NCBI GenBank assembly: GCA_030066775.1
Contig: JASJAY010000016.1
Location: 1 to 62,456, forward strand
Length of the DNA stretch: 62,456 nucleotides
DNA from: Planctomycetota bacterium
GTDB lineage: Bacteria > Planctomycetota > PLA2 > JAEUHO01
Direction: 5' to 3'
Below are positions 1 to 7,236 of the stretch, piece after piece. The notes beneath the pieces are model-generated. The model did not search any database. It was given only the letters and a program-made list of their open reading frames with translations, and was not told the origin of the DNA. Each line of letters opens with the position of its first letter. Within the stretch, counting starts at the first letter, position 1. The position numbers and the translations under genes were made by a program.

Positions 1-2
1 CC

Positions 3-734
3 CGGCAGGTCGACATGGCCTCGCTCTCGCCCCAGGACCGGCGCGAGTTCCAGATCGCGTGGAACCACTTCCTGACGCGCTCGGCCGTCTGGCCGCTGTA
101 CCGCGACGAATGGCTGAAGAAGGGCGGGGCCGCGCCCTACGTGCTCTCGGAGAACCTCTTCACGCACTACTTCCGGGCCGTGCTCTCGAACCGGCGCGGC
201 GAGCTGCCGCGGGTGGCCGAGACGGCCCAGGAGATCGGCGAGCCGGCCGTCGCCTACTTCGCGAAGGCGCTCGTGACCGACAGCTGGCCGCTCAAGAGGC
301 CCATCACCACCGAGGTCATGGACCCGGACGACCTCAACGCGCGCAAGAAGAAGACGTTCCACCAGTTCGTGATGGACGACGAGACGCGGCGGTGGACCGC
401 CGGCATCCTCGCGTCCATCGGCGAGCCGGCCGTGCCCACGCTGAGCTCGCCCGCCGTCCTGCGCCGGGCGCACAAGACCTCACGCCGCTACGCCGCGTAC
501 GCGCTGGGCCGCATCGGCACGCCCGAGGCGGTCGACGCCCTGGTGGTCATGCTGCAGAGCAGCCCCAACTGGGAGGACCGCGCCGCGGCCGCCACGGCGC
601 TGGGCCAGACGGTCGACGCGAGCACGCGGGCCCGCGAGGTCCTGTTGCAGGCCGCGGAGACCGACACGGATCGCTTCGTGCGCAAGAAGGCCAACCGCGC
701 GTTGGCCTCGGCGGATGAGGTGAAGTTCTGGTAG
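3..734 (+). CDS. HEAT-repeat protein, 5' end cut by window edge
   Basis: The reading frame is open to the left edge, so the ATG at 15 may be internal and the protein probably starts outside the window. The visible part (239 residues from that ATG) has two recognisable HEAT-like helical units. One lies near residues 60-85 (motif IGEPAVAYFAKAL) and a clearer pair at about 155-235 (YAAYALGRIGTPEAVDALV, then DRAAAATALGQ and KKANRALAS). HEAT solenoids are protein-binding scaffolds. No catalytic motif is seen, so the partner and role are unknown. It ends 222 bases before a convergent gene. Confidence 0.7.
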   Translation, partial: RQVDMASLSPQDRREFQIAWNHFLTRSAVWPLYRDEWLKKGGAAPYVLSENLFTHYFRAVLSNRRGELPRVAETAQEIGEPAVAYFAKALVTDSWPLKRPITTEVMDPDDLNARKKKTFHQFVMDDETRRWTAGILASIGEPAVPTLSSPAVLRRAHKTSRRYAAYALGRIGTPEAVDALVVMLQSSPNWEDRAAAATALGQTVDASTRAREVLLQAAETDTDRFVRKKANRALASADEVKFW

Positions 735-766
735 CGAGGGGGTATGGGGGAGAACTTCGCGAGCGG

Positions 767-871
767 TCCGGCATCTTGATGCCGGATGAGCAGCCGAGCC
801 GGCGAGGCTGAGAAAGCGAGGGCTGACCCCCATCAGCCCGAAGGGCTGCACAGTCCGCCCGGGAGGGCGGA
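767..871. terminator. Three tandem hairpins, candidate bidirectional terminator
   Basis: The convergent gap 735-956 holds three inverted repeats. TCCGGCAT/ATGCCGGA lies at 767-786 around a CTTG loop. AGCCC/GGGCT lies at 835-847 around a GAA loop. TCCGCCC/GGGCGGA lies at 854-871 around a 4-base loop. There is no T-run, so intrinsic termination is not certain. The position between two converging genes fits a shared terminator. Confidence 0.5.
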
Positions 872-901
872 ACGAGGCGCCTTGCTCCGCCGTTCGAGCG
901 C

Positions 902-925
902 GTGCTCGTGCTCGTTCTCGTGCTC
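902..925. repeat. Short tandem repeat (GTGCTC)x4
   Basis: Four head-to-tail copies of the hexamer GTGCTC, the third being GTTCTC, lie in the non-coding gap just past the tandem hairpins. This is a simple microsatellite that could vary in copy number; no function is evident. Confidence 0.75.
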
Positions 926-956
926 GTGGCCCTGTGTGGGCGTCGATCGCCGTTGA

Positions 957-1460
957 CTAGACGTCGAATAGCCGCGTCAGCTCCTGCTGGAGCTGCTCGG
1001 CGTCGGCCTCGGTGACGACGGGCGCGGGGACCTTGAAGGTCGCCTTCTCGCGCGGCCAGCGGCAGCGGAGCGCCGTTTCGTCCTGGCCCTCCAGGTTGAG
1101 CCGGCGCTTGCGGATCAGGAGCAGCGCCAGGGTCATGCAGACGGCGTCGCGCTCCGGGTTCTTCTCTTCGAGCAGGCGCTCGAGGAACGCGCGCGCCATG
1201 TCGAGGTCGAGCCGGCGCTCGTCCTCGGGGTTGGGGGGCGCCGTGCGCGTGCGCCAGACGCAGTAGGCGTCCGCCAGCAGCTCGTCGGTCGCCTCGGCGG
1301 CGAGGAAGTCCTTGCGCACGAAGCCGGAGCCCTTCACGCGGTCCTCGCCGACCTCCTCCTCCTCGCCGAAGAGCGCCGTGACGATCTCGGTGTCGGGCGG
1401 GAACGCCTCGCCGGTGAGGGCGGAGACGCGGGCCAGGCGTTGCACCTTCCAGACGGCCAT
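957..1460 (-). CDS. Conserved-looking protein of unknown function (167 aa)
   Basis: The start is set at the ATG reading MAVWKVQRLARVSALTGEAFPPDTEIVTALF, with a GGAG about 11 bases upstream. A longer frame to 1649 overlaps dnaX and is not credible. The pattern of TGxxFxPxTxIxTALF, then a phenylalanine-arginine-lysine-aspartate stretch near residues 47-51, then a tryptophan-containing segment recalls small planctomycete proteins that often begin with a cysteine motif, but no cysteine sits in that place here. There is no signal peptide and no membrane segment. It is divergent to dnaX. Function unknown. Confidence 0.65.
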   Translation of the reverse strand: MAVWKVQRLARVSALTGEAFPPDTEIVTALFGEEEEVGEDRVKGSGFVRKDFLAAEATDELLADAYCVWRTRTAPPNPEDERRLDLDMARAFLERLLEEKNPERDAVCMTLALLLIRKRRLNLEGQDETALRCRWPREKATFKVPAPVVTEADAEQLQQELTRLFDV

Positions 1461-1558
1461 GGGGCGGGGGGACTCCGGGGGGGACGACCCCCATGGTGTA
1501 CCCGCCCCCGGGGTCAGGCCCGCCGAGAGCGCGGGTGTCCGGCGTCCACCCGCGTGGC

Positions 1559-1564
1559 TATCAT
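1559..1564 (+). promoter_or_regulatory. -10-like box (TATCAT) of dnaX
   Basis: TATCAT matches 5 of 6 bases of the sigma-70 -10 consensus and lies 9 bases before the dnaX ATG at 1574. There is no Shine-Dalgarno sequence between them, so the mRNA may be leaderless or nearly so. No good -35 is seen. Confidence 0.45.
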
Positions 1565-1573
1565 CCCCGGCCC

Positions 1574-3277
1574 ATGTCGCATCAGGTCCTGAGCCGCAAG
1601 TACCGCCCGCAGCGCTTCGAGGAGCTCGTGGGCCAGGAGCACGTCGCACGCATCCTGGCCAACGCGCTGCGCTCGGACCGCGTGGGCCACGCCTACCTCT
1701 TCGTGGGACCGCGCGGCGTCGGCAAGACCACCATGGCGCGCATCTTCGCTCGTGCGCTCAACTGCACCGGCCGCGCGCTGCCCGAGGGCGGCACGGCCGG
1801 CGACGGCGAGCCGGCCACGGTCGAGCCGTGCGGGACCTGCCCGTCGTGCACGGACATCGCGGCCGGCTCCGACCTCGACGTGGTCGAGATGGACGCCGCC
1901 AGCAACAACCACGTCGAGGACGTGCGCGCGCTGCGCGAGCAGGTCGGCTACGCCACGGTCCGGGCCGCCAACCGGATCTGGATCGTGGACGAGGTCCACA
2001 TGCTCTCGCTGCCGGCCTTCAACGCGTTCCTCAAGACGCTGGAAGAGCCGCCGGAGAGCGTGAAGTTCGTCTTCTGCACGACGGAGGAGCACAAGCTCCC
2101 CGACACGTTCAAGAGCCGCTGCCAGCGCGTCGAGTTCCGGCCGATCTCCGCCGAGGTGATGGCCGAGCGTCTCGAGGGCCTGGCGGCGCGCGAAGGCGTG
2201 ACGCTCGAGGCGGGCGTCGCGCAGGCGATCGCCACGAGCGCGCTCGGGGGCTTGCGGGACGGCGAGTCGGTGCTCGAGCAGCTCATCGCGGCCTGCCCCG
2301 AGGCGACGATCCGTCGCGCCGACTTCGACCTCCTCTCGGGGCGCGCGCCCAGCGAGCGCATCGACGACCTGGAGAGCGCGGTCGCGAAAGGCGATGCGGC
2401 ACGCGCGCTCGACGCCGTCGACGCGTGCCTCGCCTCCGGCTGCAAGCCCGGCGTGTTGCTCGACCAGTGGTTGGAGCACACGCGGGCGCGCCTGGTCGCC
2501 GGCGCGCGAGCCGCCGAGGGCGATGGCGTGAGCCTCGCGCGTCTCTCCCGCGCCGTCGACGTGCTGCTCCAGAAGCGGATGCACCTGCGCGGCGGCGCCG
2601 ACGGCGTGCTGATCGCGCAGGTCACGGCCATCGAGCTCGCGCGGCTGCCCGACGCGCGCGATCTCGACGCGCTGGTCGATGCGTTGCGCGGGACGTCGGC
2701 ACCGGCCGAGGCCGCGACGGGGCAACCCGTGGCTGCCGCGGGCGCGCGCGCACGCGATCGGGAGCCGCGGTCGCGCGGCGGCGCGTCGGACACGGGGCGC
2801 GGGGTCGACGAACCGGCGCCATCGCCGCGGACCGAGCCCGCGGCCGGTGTGAAGCGCGCCGGCGCCGCACCGGCGGTGCGCACGCGGATCGACCTGGATG
2901 GCGTGAAGGCGGGCTGGAGCACATTCCTCGATGCGCTCAGCCGCCGCGATGGGCGCCTCGGCGTCGCGGCGCGTACACTCGAACCGGAAGCGCTCGTCGA
3001 GGACGCGCTGCATCTGCGTCTGCCGGGTGAGGTCGAAGGCGTACGCGCCATGTTCGCGCGCCGCGAGATCCAGATCGCGTTCAAGCAGGTTGCGCGGCAG
3101 CAGTTCGGTCAATCGCTCCAGGCCGTCATCGACGAAGCGCCCGACATCGTGCAGCACATCGACGTCGAGGGGCCGGACTTGCGCGGCCATCCCACCGTCA
3201 TGCTCGTCACCGACGCAACCAAGGGCCGGTTGTTGAGCGTGGAGAAGGCGGATCGGTCCGAGGCGGACGCGAAGTAG
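1574..3277 (+). CDS. dnaX: DNA polymerase III subunit gamma/tau
   Basis: This is the clamp-loader AAA+ ATPase of the replicative polymerase. The 567-residue protein has Walker A GPRGVGKT (45-52), a zinc module (C64, C86, C89, C92), Walker B VDEVH (138-142) and an SRC sensor/arginine-finger motif at 181-183. These are followed by a helical collar domain, a Pro/Ala/Arg-rich linker (about 375-440) and a C-terminal domain (about 440-550) like the tau tail. The insertion between C64 and C86 is longer than usual. The start was chosen at MSHQVLSRKYRPQRF, the canonical DnaX N-terminus; the frame is open further upstream but that part is not conserved. No obvious frameshift slip site was noticed. Confidence 0.95.
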   Translation: MSHQVLSRKYRPQRFEELVGQEHVARILANALRSDRVGHAYLFVGPRGVGKTTMARIFARALNCTGRALPEGGTAGDGEPATVEPCGTCPSCTDIAAGSDLDVVEMDAASNNHVEDVRALREQVGYATVRAANRIWIVDEVHMLSLPAFNAFLKTLEEPPESVKFVFCTTEEHKLPDTFKSRCQRVEFRPISAEVMAERLEGLAAREGVTLEAGVAQAIATSALGGLRDGESVLEQLIAACPEATIRRADFDLLSGRAPSERIDDLESAVAKGDAARALDAVDACLASGCKPGVLLDQWLEHTRARLVAGARAAEGDGVSLARLSRAVDVLLQKRMHLRGGADGVLIAQVTAIELARLPDARDLDALVDALRGTSAPAEAATGQPVAAAGARARDREPRSRGGASDTGRGVDEPAPSPRTEPAAGVKRAGAAPAVRTRIDLDGVKAGWSTFLDALSRRDGRLGVAARTLEPEALVEDALHLRLPGEVEGVRAMFARREIQIAFKQVARQQFGQSLQAVIDEAPDIVQHIDVEGPDLRGHPTVMLVTDATKGRLLSVEKADRSEADAK

Positions 3278-3282
3278 ACACC

Positions 3283-3347
3283 GTGCGCACGAACCCGTGC
3301 GCTAGCACACGTGCGCATCCGCACGCCTGGGTGCAACGCACGTGCGT
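3283..3347. repeat. Cluster of GTGCG palindromes between dnaX and rpoN
   Basis: The stretch holds repeated GTGCG/CGCAC units. These include the perfect palindrome GTGCGCAC (3283-3290) and the 12-base perfect palindrome ACGCACGTGCGT (3336-3347), with further GTGCGC copies at 3298 and 3311. It lies 50-110 bases upstream of the proposed rpoN promoter. It could be an operator cluster or the dnaX 3' structure. Confidence 0.5.
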
Positions 3348-3396
3348 CAAGCGCCAATTTCGGGAAAACGTGAAGACGTCACCGGCCGTGTGTCGA

Positions 3397-3426
3397 TTGC
3401 ACGGATGCGAATTGACGATGTAGAAT
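3397..3426 (+). promoter_or_regulatory. Candidate sigma-70-type promoter of rpoN
   Basis: TTGCAC (3397-3402), an 18-base spacer and TAGAAT (3421-3426) make the best-matched promoter seen in the window. The predicted start of transcription (about 3433) is only a few bases before the rpoN ATG at 3436. There is no Shine-Dalgarno sequence, so the transcript would be almost leaderless. Confidence 0.6.
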
Positions 3427-3435
3427 GCCAACGCG

Positions 3436-4884
3436 ATGAAGCTTCAACTCGGACTCAACCTCAAGCTGTCCCAACAGCTGCGACTGGCGCCGCAGATCAT
3501 CCAGTCGATCGAGATCCTGCAGCTTCCCGCACTCGACTTGAAGGAGCTGATCGAGAACGAGCTCCAAGAGAACGAAGCGCTCGAGGTCGTCGAGCCCGCA
3601 GCCGAGTTCATCGAAGCGCCGCAAGAGACGTCGAACGAGCCGGACCCGGACGAGCTCGCGTTCGAGCGCGATGCGGAACAGGTGTTGGATCGTCTCGACG
3701 ATCTTGCTTCCGCGCAGCGCAACGGCTTCGAGTACCAGACGCGCGGTGCGGGCGAAGAGGCCGCCGACCGCAAGCTCGAAGCGATGCAGAACACGCCGTG
3801 CGAGGAGGAACACCTCCCCGACCATCTCGTGCGTCAGCTCGAGGAGATGGAGCTGCCCTACGAGGTGCGCGTCGGGGCCGAGCAGATCGTCTGGAACCTC
3901 GACGACACGGGCCTGCTCACGACCTCGCTCGAGGACGTGCGCGAGTCGATGGACGATCCCGTCCCGATGACGGCGATGGAACGCGGCCTCACGATCGTGC
4001 AGTCGCTCGAGCCCAAGGGCGTGGGTGCGCGCGATCTGCGCGAGTGCCTGCTGCTGCAGATCCCGACCAAGGATCCCGACGCCGACCTCAAGCGCGTCCT
4101 GATCGAGGAGCACCTCGACGACGTCAAGCGCAACAAGCTGCCCAAGGTGGCGCGCGCGATGGACATCGAGATCAGCGACCTCTACGACCTGATCCACAGC
4201 CTGGCGCGCTTCAGCACGCGTCCGGGCGCGGCGTACAGCGGCGGGCCGATCCGCTACATCCGCCCCGATGTGATCGTGGAGTGGGAGGACGGCGAGTACA
4301 CCGTGCGCCTCGTCAACGACCACCTCCCGCGCATCGGCCTCAACCAGAACCTGCGCAAGCTGCTGCGCGAGGCGCGCAACGATCCGAAGATGCGCGAGTA
4401 CATCAAGCGCAAGGTGGACTCCGCCAAGTGGCTCATCGAGGCCATCGCGCAGCGCCAGAACACGCTCGAGCGCGTGGCGGTGGAGATCGTCAAGCGCCAG
4501 CGGGACTACCTCGACTTCGGCGTCAACCATCTGCGTCCGCTCAAGATGCAGGAGGTCGCCGACGTGCTCGGCATCCACGTCTCGACCGTGAGCCGCGCGA
4601 TCAGCGACAAGTACGCCCAGACCGCGCGCGGCATCGTCCCGCTGAAGTTCTTCTTCACGGGCGGGACGGAGAACGAGGAAGGCGGCGTGGAGTCGCGCCT
4701 GTCCGTGAAGGACCGCGTGCGCCAGATCATCGAGGCCGAGGACAAGTCCAAGCCCTTGTCCGACGACGACGTCGCGGCGCGCCTCAAGGACCGCTTCGGG
4801 CTGGAGATCGCGCGTCGCACGGTCACCAAGTACCGCAAGGCGCTCAACATCCCGAGCTCGCGCCAGCGCCGGATCTGGAGCTGA
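3436..4884 (+). CDS. rpoN: RNA polymerase sigma-54 factor
   Basis: The 482-residue protein is of normal length for sigma-54. The N-terminal glutamine/leucine-rich region I (QLGLNLKLSQQLRLAPQIIQ) is the part contacted by AAA+ enhancer-binding activators. An acidic region II (about 45-85) follows. The core-binding region comes next, then a helix-turn-helix at about 371-393 (MQEVADVLGIHVSTVSRAI) that reads the -12 element. The C-terminal RpoN box ARRTVTKYRK (459-468) reads the -24 element. It heads a run with truA, hpf and PTS genes, an arrangement well known around rpoN except for the truA insertion. Confidence 0.97.
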   Translation: MKLQLGLNLKLSQQLRLAPQIIQSIEILQLPALDLKELIENELQENEALEVVEPAAEFIEAPQETSNEPDPDELAFERDAEQVLDRLDDLASAQRNGFEYQTRGAGEEAADRKLEAMQNTPCEEEHLPDHLVRQLEEMELPYEVRVGAEQIVWNLDDTGLLTTSLEDVRESMDDPVPMTAMERGLTIVQSLEPKGVGARDLRECLLLQIPTKDPDADLKRVLIEEHLDDVKRNKLPKVARAMDIEISDLYDLIHSLARFSTRPGAAYSGGPIRYIRPDVIVEWEDGEYTVRLVNDHLPRIGLNQNLRKLLREARNDPKMREYIKRKVDSAKWLIEAIAQRQNTLERVAVEIVKRQRDYLDFGVNHLRPLKMQEVADVLGIHVSTVSRAISDKYAQTARGIVPLKFFFTGGTENEEGGVESRLSVKDRVRQIIEAEDKSKPLSDDDVAARLKDRFGLEIARRTVTKYRKALNIPSSRQRRIWS

Positions 4885-4927
4885 CGGGCCTGCGCGCGAC
4901 CGCCCGTCCGTCTCACCGGGATCGCCG

Positions 4928-5776
4928 ATGACCGACGCCGCGCCCGCGCGCACCCTGCGCATCCGGCTGGAGTTCGACGGCCGCGGCTTCGAGGGCTGGC
5001 AGCGTCAGGCCGAAGGCCGCACCGTGCAGGCCGAGCTCGAGGGCGCGCTGGCGCGCGTGCTGGGATCGCCCCATACGGTCGTGGGCTCGGGTCGCACGGA
5101 CGCGGGCGTGCACGCGCTCGACATGGTCGCGTCCTTCCGGACCGACCACACCATGGCGGTCGCCGAGCTCGGGCGTGCGCTCGACGCCGTGCTGCCCGAC
5201 GACATCGGCGTGCACGCCGTGGAGGACGTGGCGCCGTCCTTCCACGCGCAACGCGATGCCGTCTGGAAGTGGTACCGCTACCGCCTGCTCGTCTCGCGGC
5301 GCAAGCGGCCGCTCCTGCGCCACGGGGCTTGGCGCGTGCCCCGGCTGCCGCCGCTCGCGGCCCTCGAGGCCGCCGCCGCGCCGCTCGTCGGCACCCACGA
5401 CTTCCGCTCGTTCGCGAACACGGGCTCCTCGCCCGGCGCGAGCACGGTGCGAACCCTCTACCACGTCCAGGTCGGTCACACGGCGCCCTACACCACGGTC
5501 GACGTCGTCGGCGACGGCTTCCTCTACAAGATGGTTCGCACGATCGTGGGCACGCTGATCGCCGCGGCGGAGGGGCCTGACCCCGCCGCCGCCGTGCGGG
5601 ACGTGCTCGCGGCCCTCGACCGCACGCAGGCGGGGCGCGCGGCCCCGGCAGACGGGCTCTGCCTGATGGCGGTGGCCCTAAGCGGCGAAAGCGCCCCCGC
5701 TTGGGTTCCCTCCGCGCTGCGCCCGCGCCTAGAATCGGCGCCCCCGACAGCACGAACGCCCGGAGGCACCTCTTGA
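4928..5776 (+). CDS. truA: tRNA pseudouridine synthase A
   Basis: TruA converts uridines 38-40 of tRNA anticodon stems to pseudouridine. The 282-residue protein starts with the usual beta-strand RIRLEFDGRGFEGWQ and carries the catalytic motif GRTDAGVHA at about residues 57-65, whose aspartate is the nucleophile. It also has the later family motifs WYRYRL, HDFRSF and GDGFLYKMVR. It follows rpoN by 43 bases. Its TGA overlaps the TTG start of hpf, so the two are probably translationally coupled. Confidence 0.96.
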   Translation: MTDAAPARTLRIRLEFDGRGFEGWQRQAEGRTVQAELEGALARVLGSPHTVVGSGRTDAGVHALDMVASFRTDHTMAVAELGRALDAVLPDDIGVHAVEDVAPSFHAQRDAVWKWYRYRLLVSRRKRPLLRHGAWRVPRLPPLAALEAAAAPLVGTHDFRSFANTGSSPGASTVRTLYHVQVGHTAPYTTVDVVGDGFLYKMVRTIVGTLIAAAEGPDPAAAVRDVLAALDRTQAGRAAPADGLCLMAVALSGESAPAWVPSALRPRLESAPPTARTPGGTS

Positions 5777-6174
5777 AGACCATCATCACCGGCCGCCACG
5801 AGGACGTGACCGAGGAGATGCGCCAGTACGCCCTCGAGAAGGTCGAGAAGCTCGCCAAGTTCTGGGATCGCGCCACCAGCGCCCGCGTCACGATGGACGT
5901 GGACAACATGGACCATCGCTGCGAGATCACGATCGAGGTCAACCGCGGTCAGACGCTGGTCGGCAAGGCCAGTGCGGCCGACATGTTCTCTGCGTGCGAC
6001 TTCGCGGAGCAGAAGCTCGCGGTGCAGCTGCGCAAGTACAAGGAGCGGATCACCGATCACCACCGCGGCGAGCGCCGCCAGGAGGTCGACCTCACGGCGC
6101 CGGCTCCGGAGCCGAACGAGCCGAAGGAGCAGACCTACGAGGACGTGATCGAGGAGATGCGCGAAGGCGAGTAG
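5773..6174 (+). CDS. hpf: Ribosome hibernation promoting factor, short form
   Basis: The start is TTG at 5773 with GGAGG six bases before it, giving MKTIITGRHEDVTEEMRQY, the usual N-terminus of the family. The TTG shares two bases with the truA TGA. The 133 residues form one S30AE domain that binds the small ribosomal subunit between head and body in stationary phase. The long C-terminal dimerisation domain is absent; the tail is only a charged E/P/K stretch ending in an acidic helix. hpf next to rpoN and PTS genes is a classic arrangement. Confidence 0.93.
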   Translation: MKTIITGRHEDVTEEMRQYALEKVEKLAKFWDRATSARVTMDVDNMDHRCEITIEVNRGQTLVGKASAADMFSACDFAEQKLAVQLRKYKERITDHHRGERRQEVDLTAPAPEPNEPKEQTYEDVIEEMREGE

Positions 6175-6276
6175 GCGCGCCGCACGCCACGCACGCTCGA
6201 GCGGCCCGGGTCCCGACCCTCGTCCAATTCGCGGACGATCGGGCATCCCCCCGGTTCGCCCGGTTTCGGATTGCCC

Positions 6277-6282
6277 TACAAT
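6277..6282 (+). promoter_or_regulatory. -10-like box (TACAAT) upstream of PTS IIA gene
   Basis: TACAAT (5 of 6) lies in the 160-base gap after hpf. The -35 region is poor. A start near 6289 would give a leader of about 46 bases. It also argues against the in-frame ATG at 6281 being the real start of the next gene. Confidence 0.35.
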
Positions 6283-6334
6283 GCGTTCTCGCACGGTGCG
6301 TCGGCCCGCACCGAGCCGGAGACCCATCACGACC

Positions 6335-6805
6335 ATGCCGGCGACCAGCAACTACTTCGACGAAAAGCACTGCATCCCCAGCCTCACGGGGGAAACCAAG
6401 GACGAGGTCATCACGGAGCTCATCCAGTGCTTCGTCGCCTCGGGCGCGATCAGCGAGGACGAGTCCATCGACCTCGGCGTCGAGGTGTTGGCCCGCGAGA
6501 ACGAGGGCACGACGGGCATCGGTAAGGGCGTCGCCATGCCGCATGCGCGCAACTCGGGTGTGGTCGACGGTGCGCTCATCGCCGTCGGCGTGCACGAGAC
6601 CGGCGTCGACTTCGACGCGCTCGACGGCGCGCCGGTCAACGTGGTCTTCCTGATCGCGGCGTCGGATCCGCAGGAGTACCTGCGCGTCGCCGGTCGCGTC
6701 GCGAAGATCGGTCGGGACGACATCGAGATGCGCGCGTTGCCCCGTCAGGGCACCGCCGAGCGCATGGCCAGCTTCCTGGAGCAGGCCTGGGGTTCGAACC
6801 CGTAG
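6335..6805 (+). CDS. ptsN: PTS EIIA domain protein, PtsN-like
   Basis: This is a single EIIA (mannitol/fructose fold) domain of 156 residues. The phosphorylated histidine is H70 in GVAMPHARN. Further family marks are the fold around GIGKG and the C-terminal helix. There is no membrane EIIC or EIIB partner nearby. With rpoN, HPr and enzyme I alongside, it is most likely a regulatory PTS-Ntr acceptor rather than a sugar transporter. The start at 6335 (MPATSNYFDE) is chosen on homology; only a weak GGAG lies upstream. Confidence 0.88.
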   Translation: MPATSNYFDEKHCIPSLTGETKDEVITELIQCFVASGAISEDESIDLGVEVLARENEGTTGIGKGVAMPHARNSGVVDGALIAVGVHETGVDFDALDGAPVNVVFLIAASDPQEYLRVAGRVAKIGRDDIEMRALPRQGTAERMASFLEQAWGSNP

Positions 6806-6879
6806 AGCACATTCTCGGGTCGACCGCTCCCAAGGGGGGTGCGAGGGGCCCCTTCCTTCCGTCGCAGGACCTGATCAGA

Positions 6880-7197
6880 ATGGACAGTGGCGTGAGCAAC
6901 ACGATCAGGCGACGGGTGGAGGTCCTCAACGAGGCCGGCCTGCACGCGCGCCCCGCTGCTGTTCTCGCCGAGTGCGCGCGCGGCTTCGAGGCCGAGGTGT
7001 CGCTCGAGCTGGCTTCCGTTCCGGAAGACATGGGTGTGGCCGTCGGCACGCGCGTCGACGCGAAGTCCGTGATGGACGTGCTCTTCCTCGCCGCGCCCTG
7101 CGGCACCCAGATCGACATCGAGGCCACCGGCACCGATGCCGACGCCGCCGTCGACGCCCTCGAAGCGCTCTTCGGCAAGCGCTTCGGCATCGTCTAG
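6880..7197 (+). CDS. ptsH: Phosphocarrier protein HPr
   Basis: HPr passes phosphate from enzyme I to EIIA proteins. The active-site motif GLHARPA has H22 as the phosphorylated histidine. The regulatory-serine motif is kept as AKSVMDVL with S63. The protein is 105 residues, longer than the usual 85-90. There is a short N-terminal tail and about ten extra residues (ASVPEDMGVAVGTR) before the serine motif. An upstream AAGGGG/CCCCTT inverted repeat (6832-6854) may form a weak hairpin in the leader. Confidence 0.92.
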   Translation: MDSGVSNTIRRRVEVLNEAGLHARPAAVLAECARGFEAEVSLELASVPEDMGVAVGTRVDAKSVMDVLFLAAPCGTQIDIEATGTDADAAVDALEALFGKRFGIV

Positions 7198-7223
7198 CCG
7201 CGCCGACGGAAGCGGCCGCGCGG

Positions 7224-7229
7224 TAGACT
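7224..7229 (+). promoter_or_regulatory. -10-like box (TAGACT) of ptsI
   Basis: TAGACT lies 7 bases before the ptsI ATG at 7237 and no Shine-Dalgarno sequence intervenes, as expected for a leaderless start. The same hexamer sits 6 bases before the gene at 50033. Confidence 0.35.
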
Positions 7230-7236
7230 CTCGCGC

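Noticed and set aside
902..925. Possible CRISPR-like repeat
   Set aside because: The unit is only six bases with no spacers and no cas gene. A simple microsatellite.
6790..6804. GGTTCGAACCC like a tRNA T-arm
   Set aside because: It lies inside the coding end of the PTS IIA gene and no acceptor, D or anticodon arm surrounds it. A chance palindrome.
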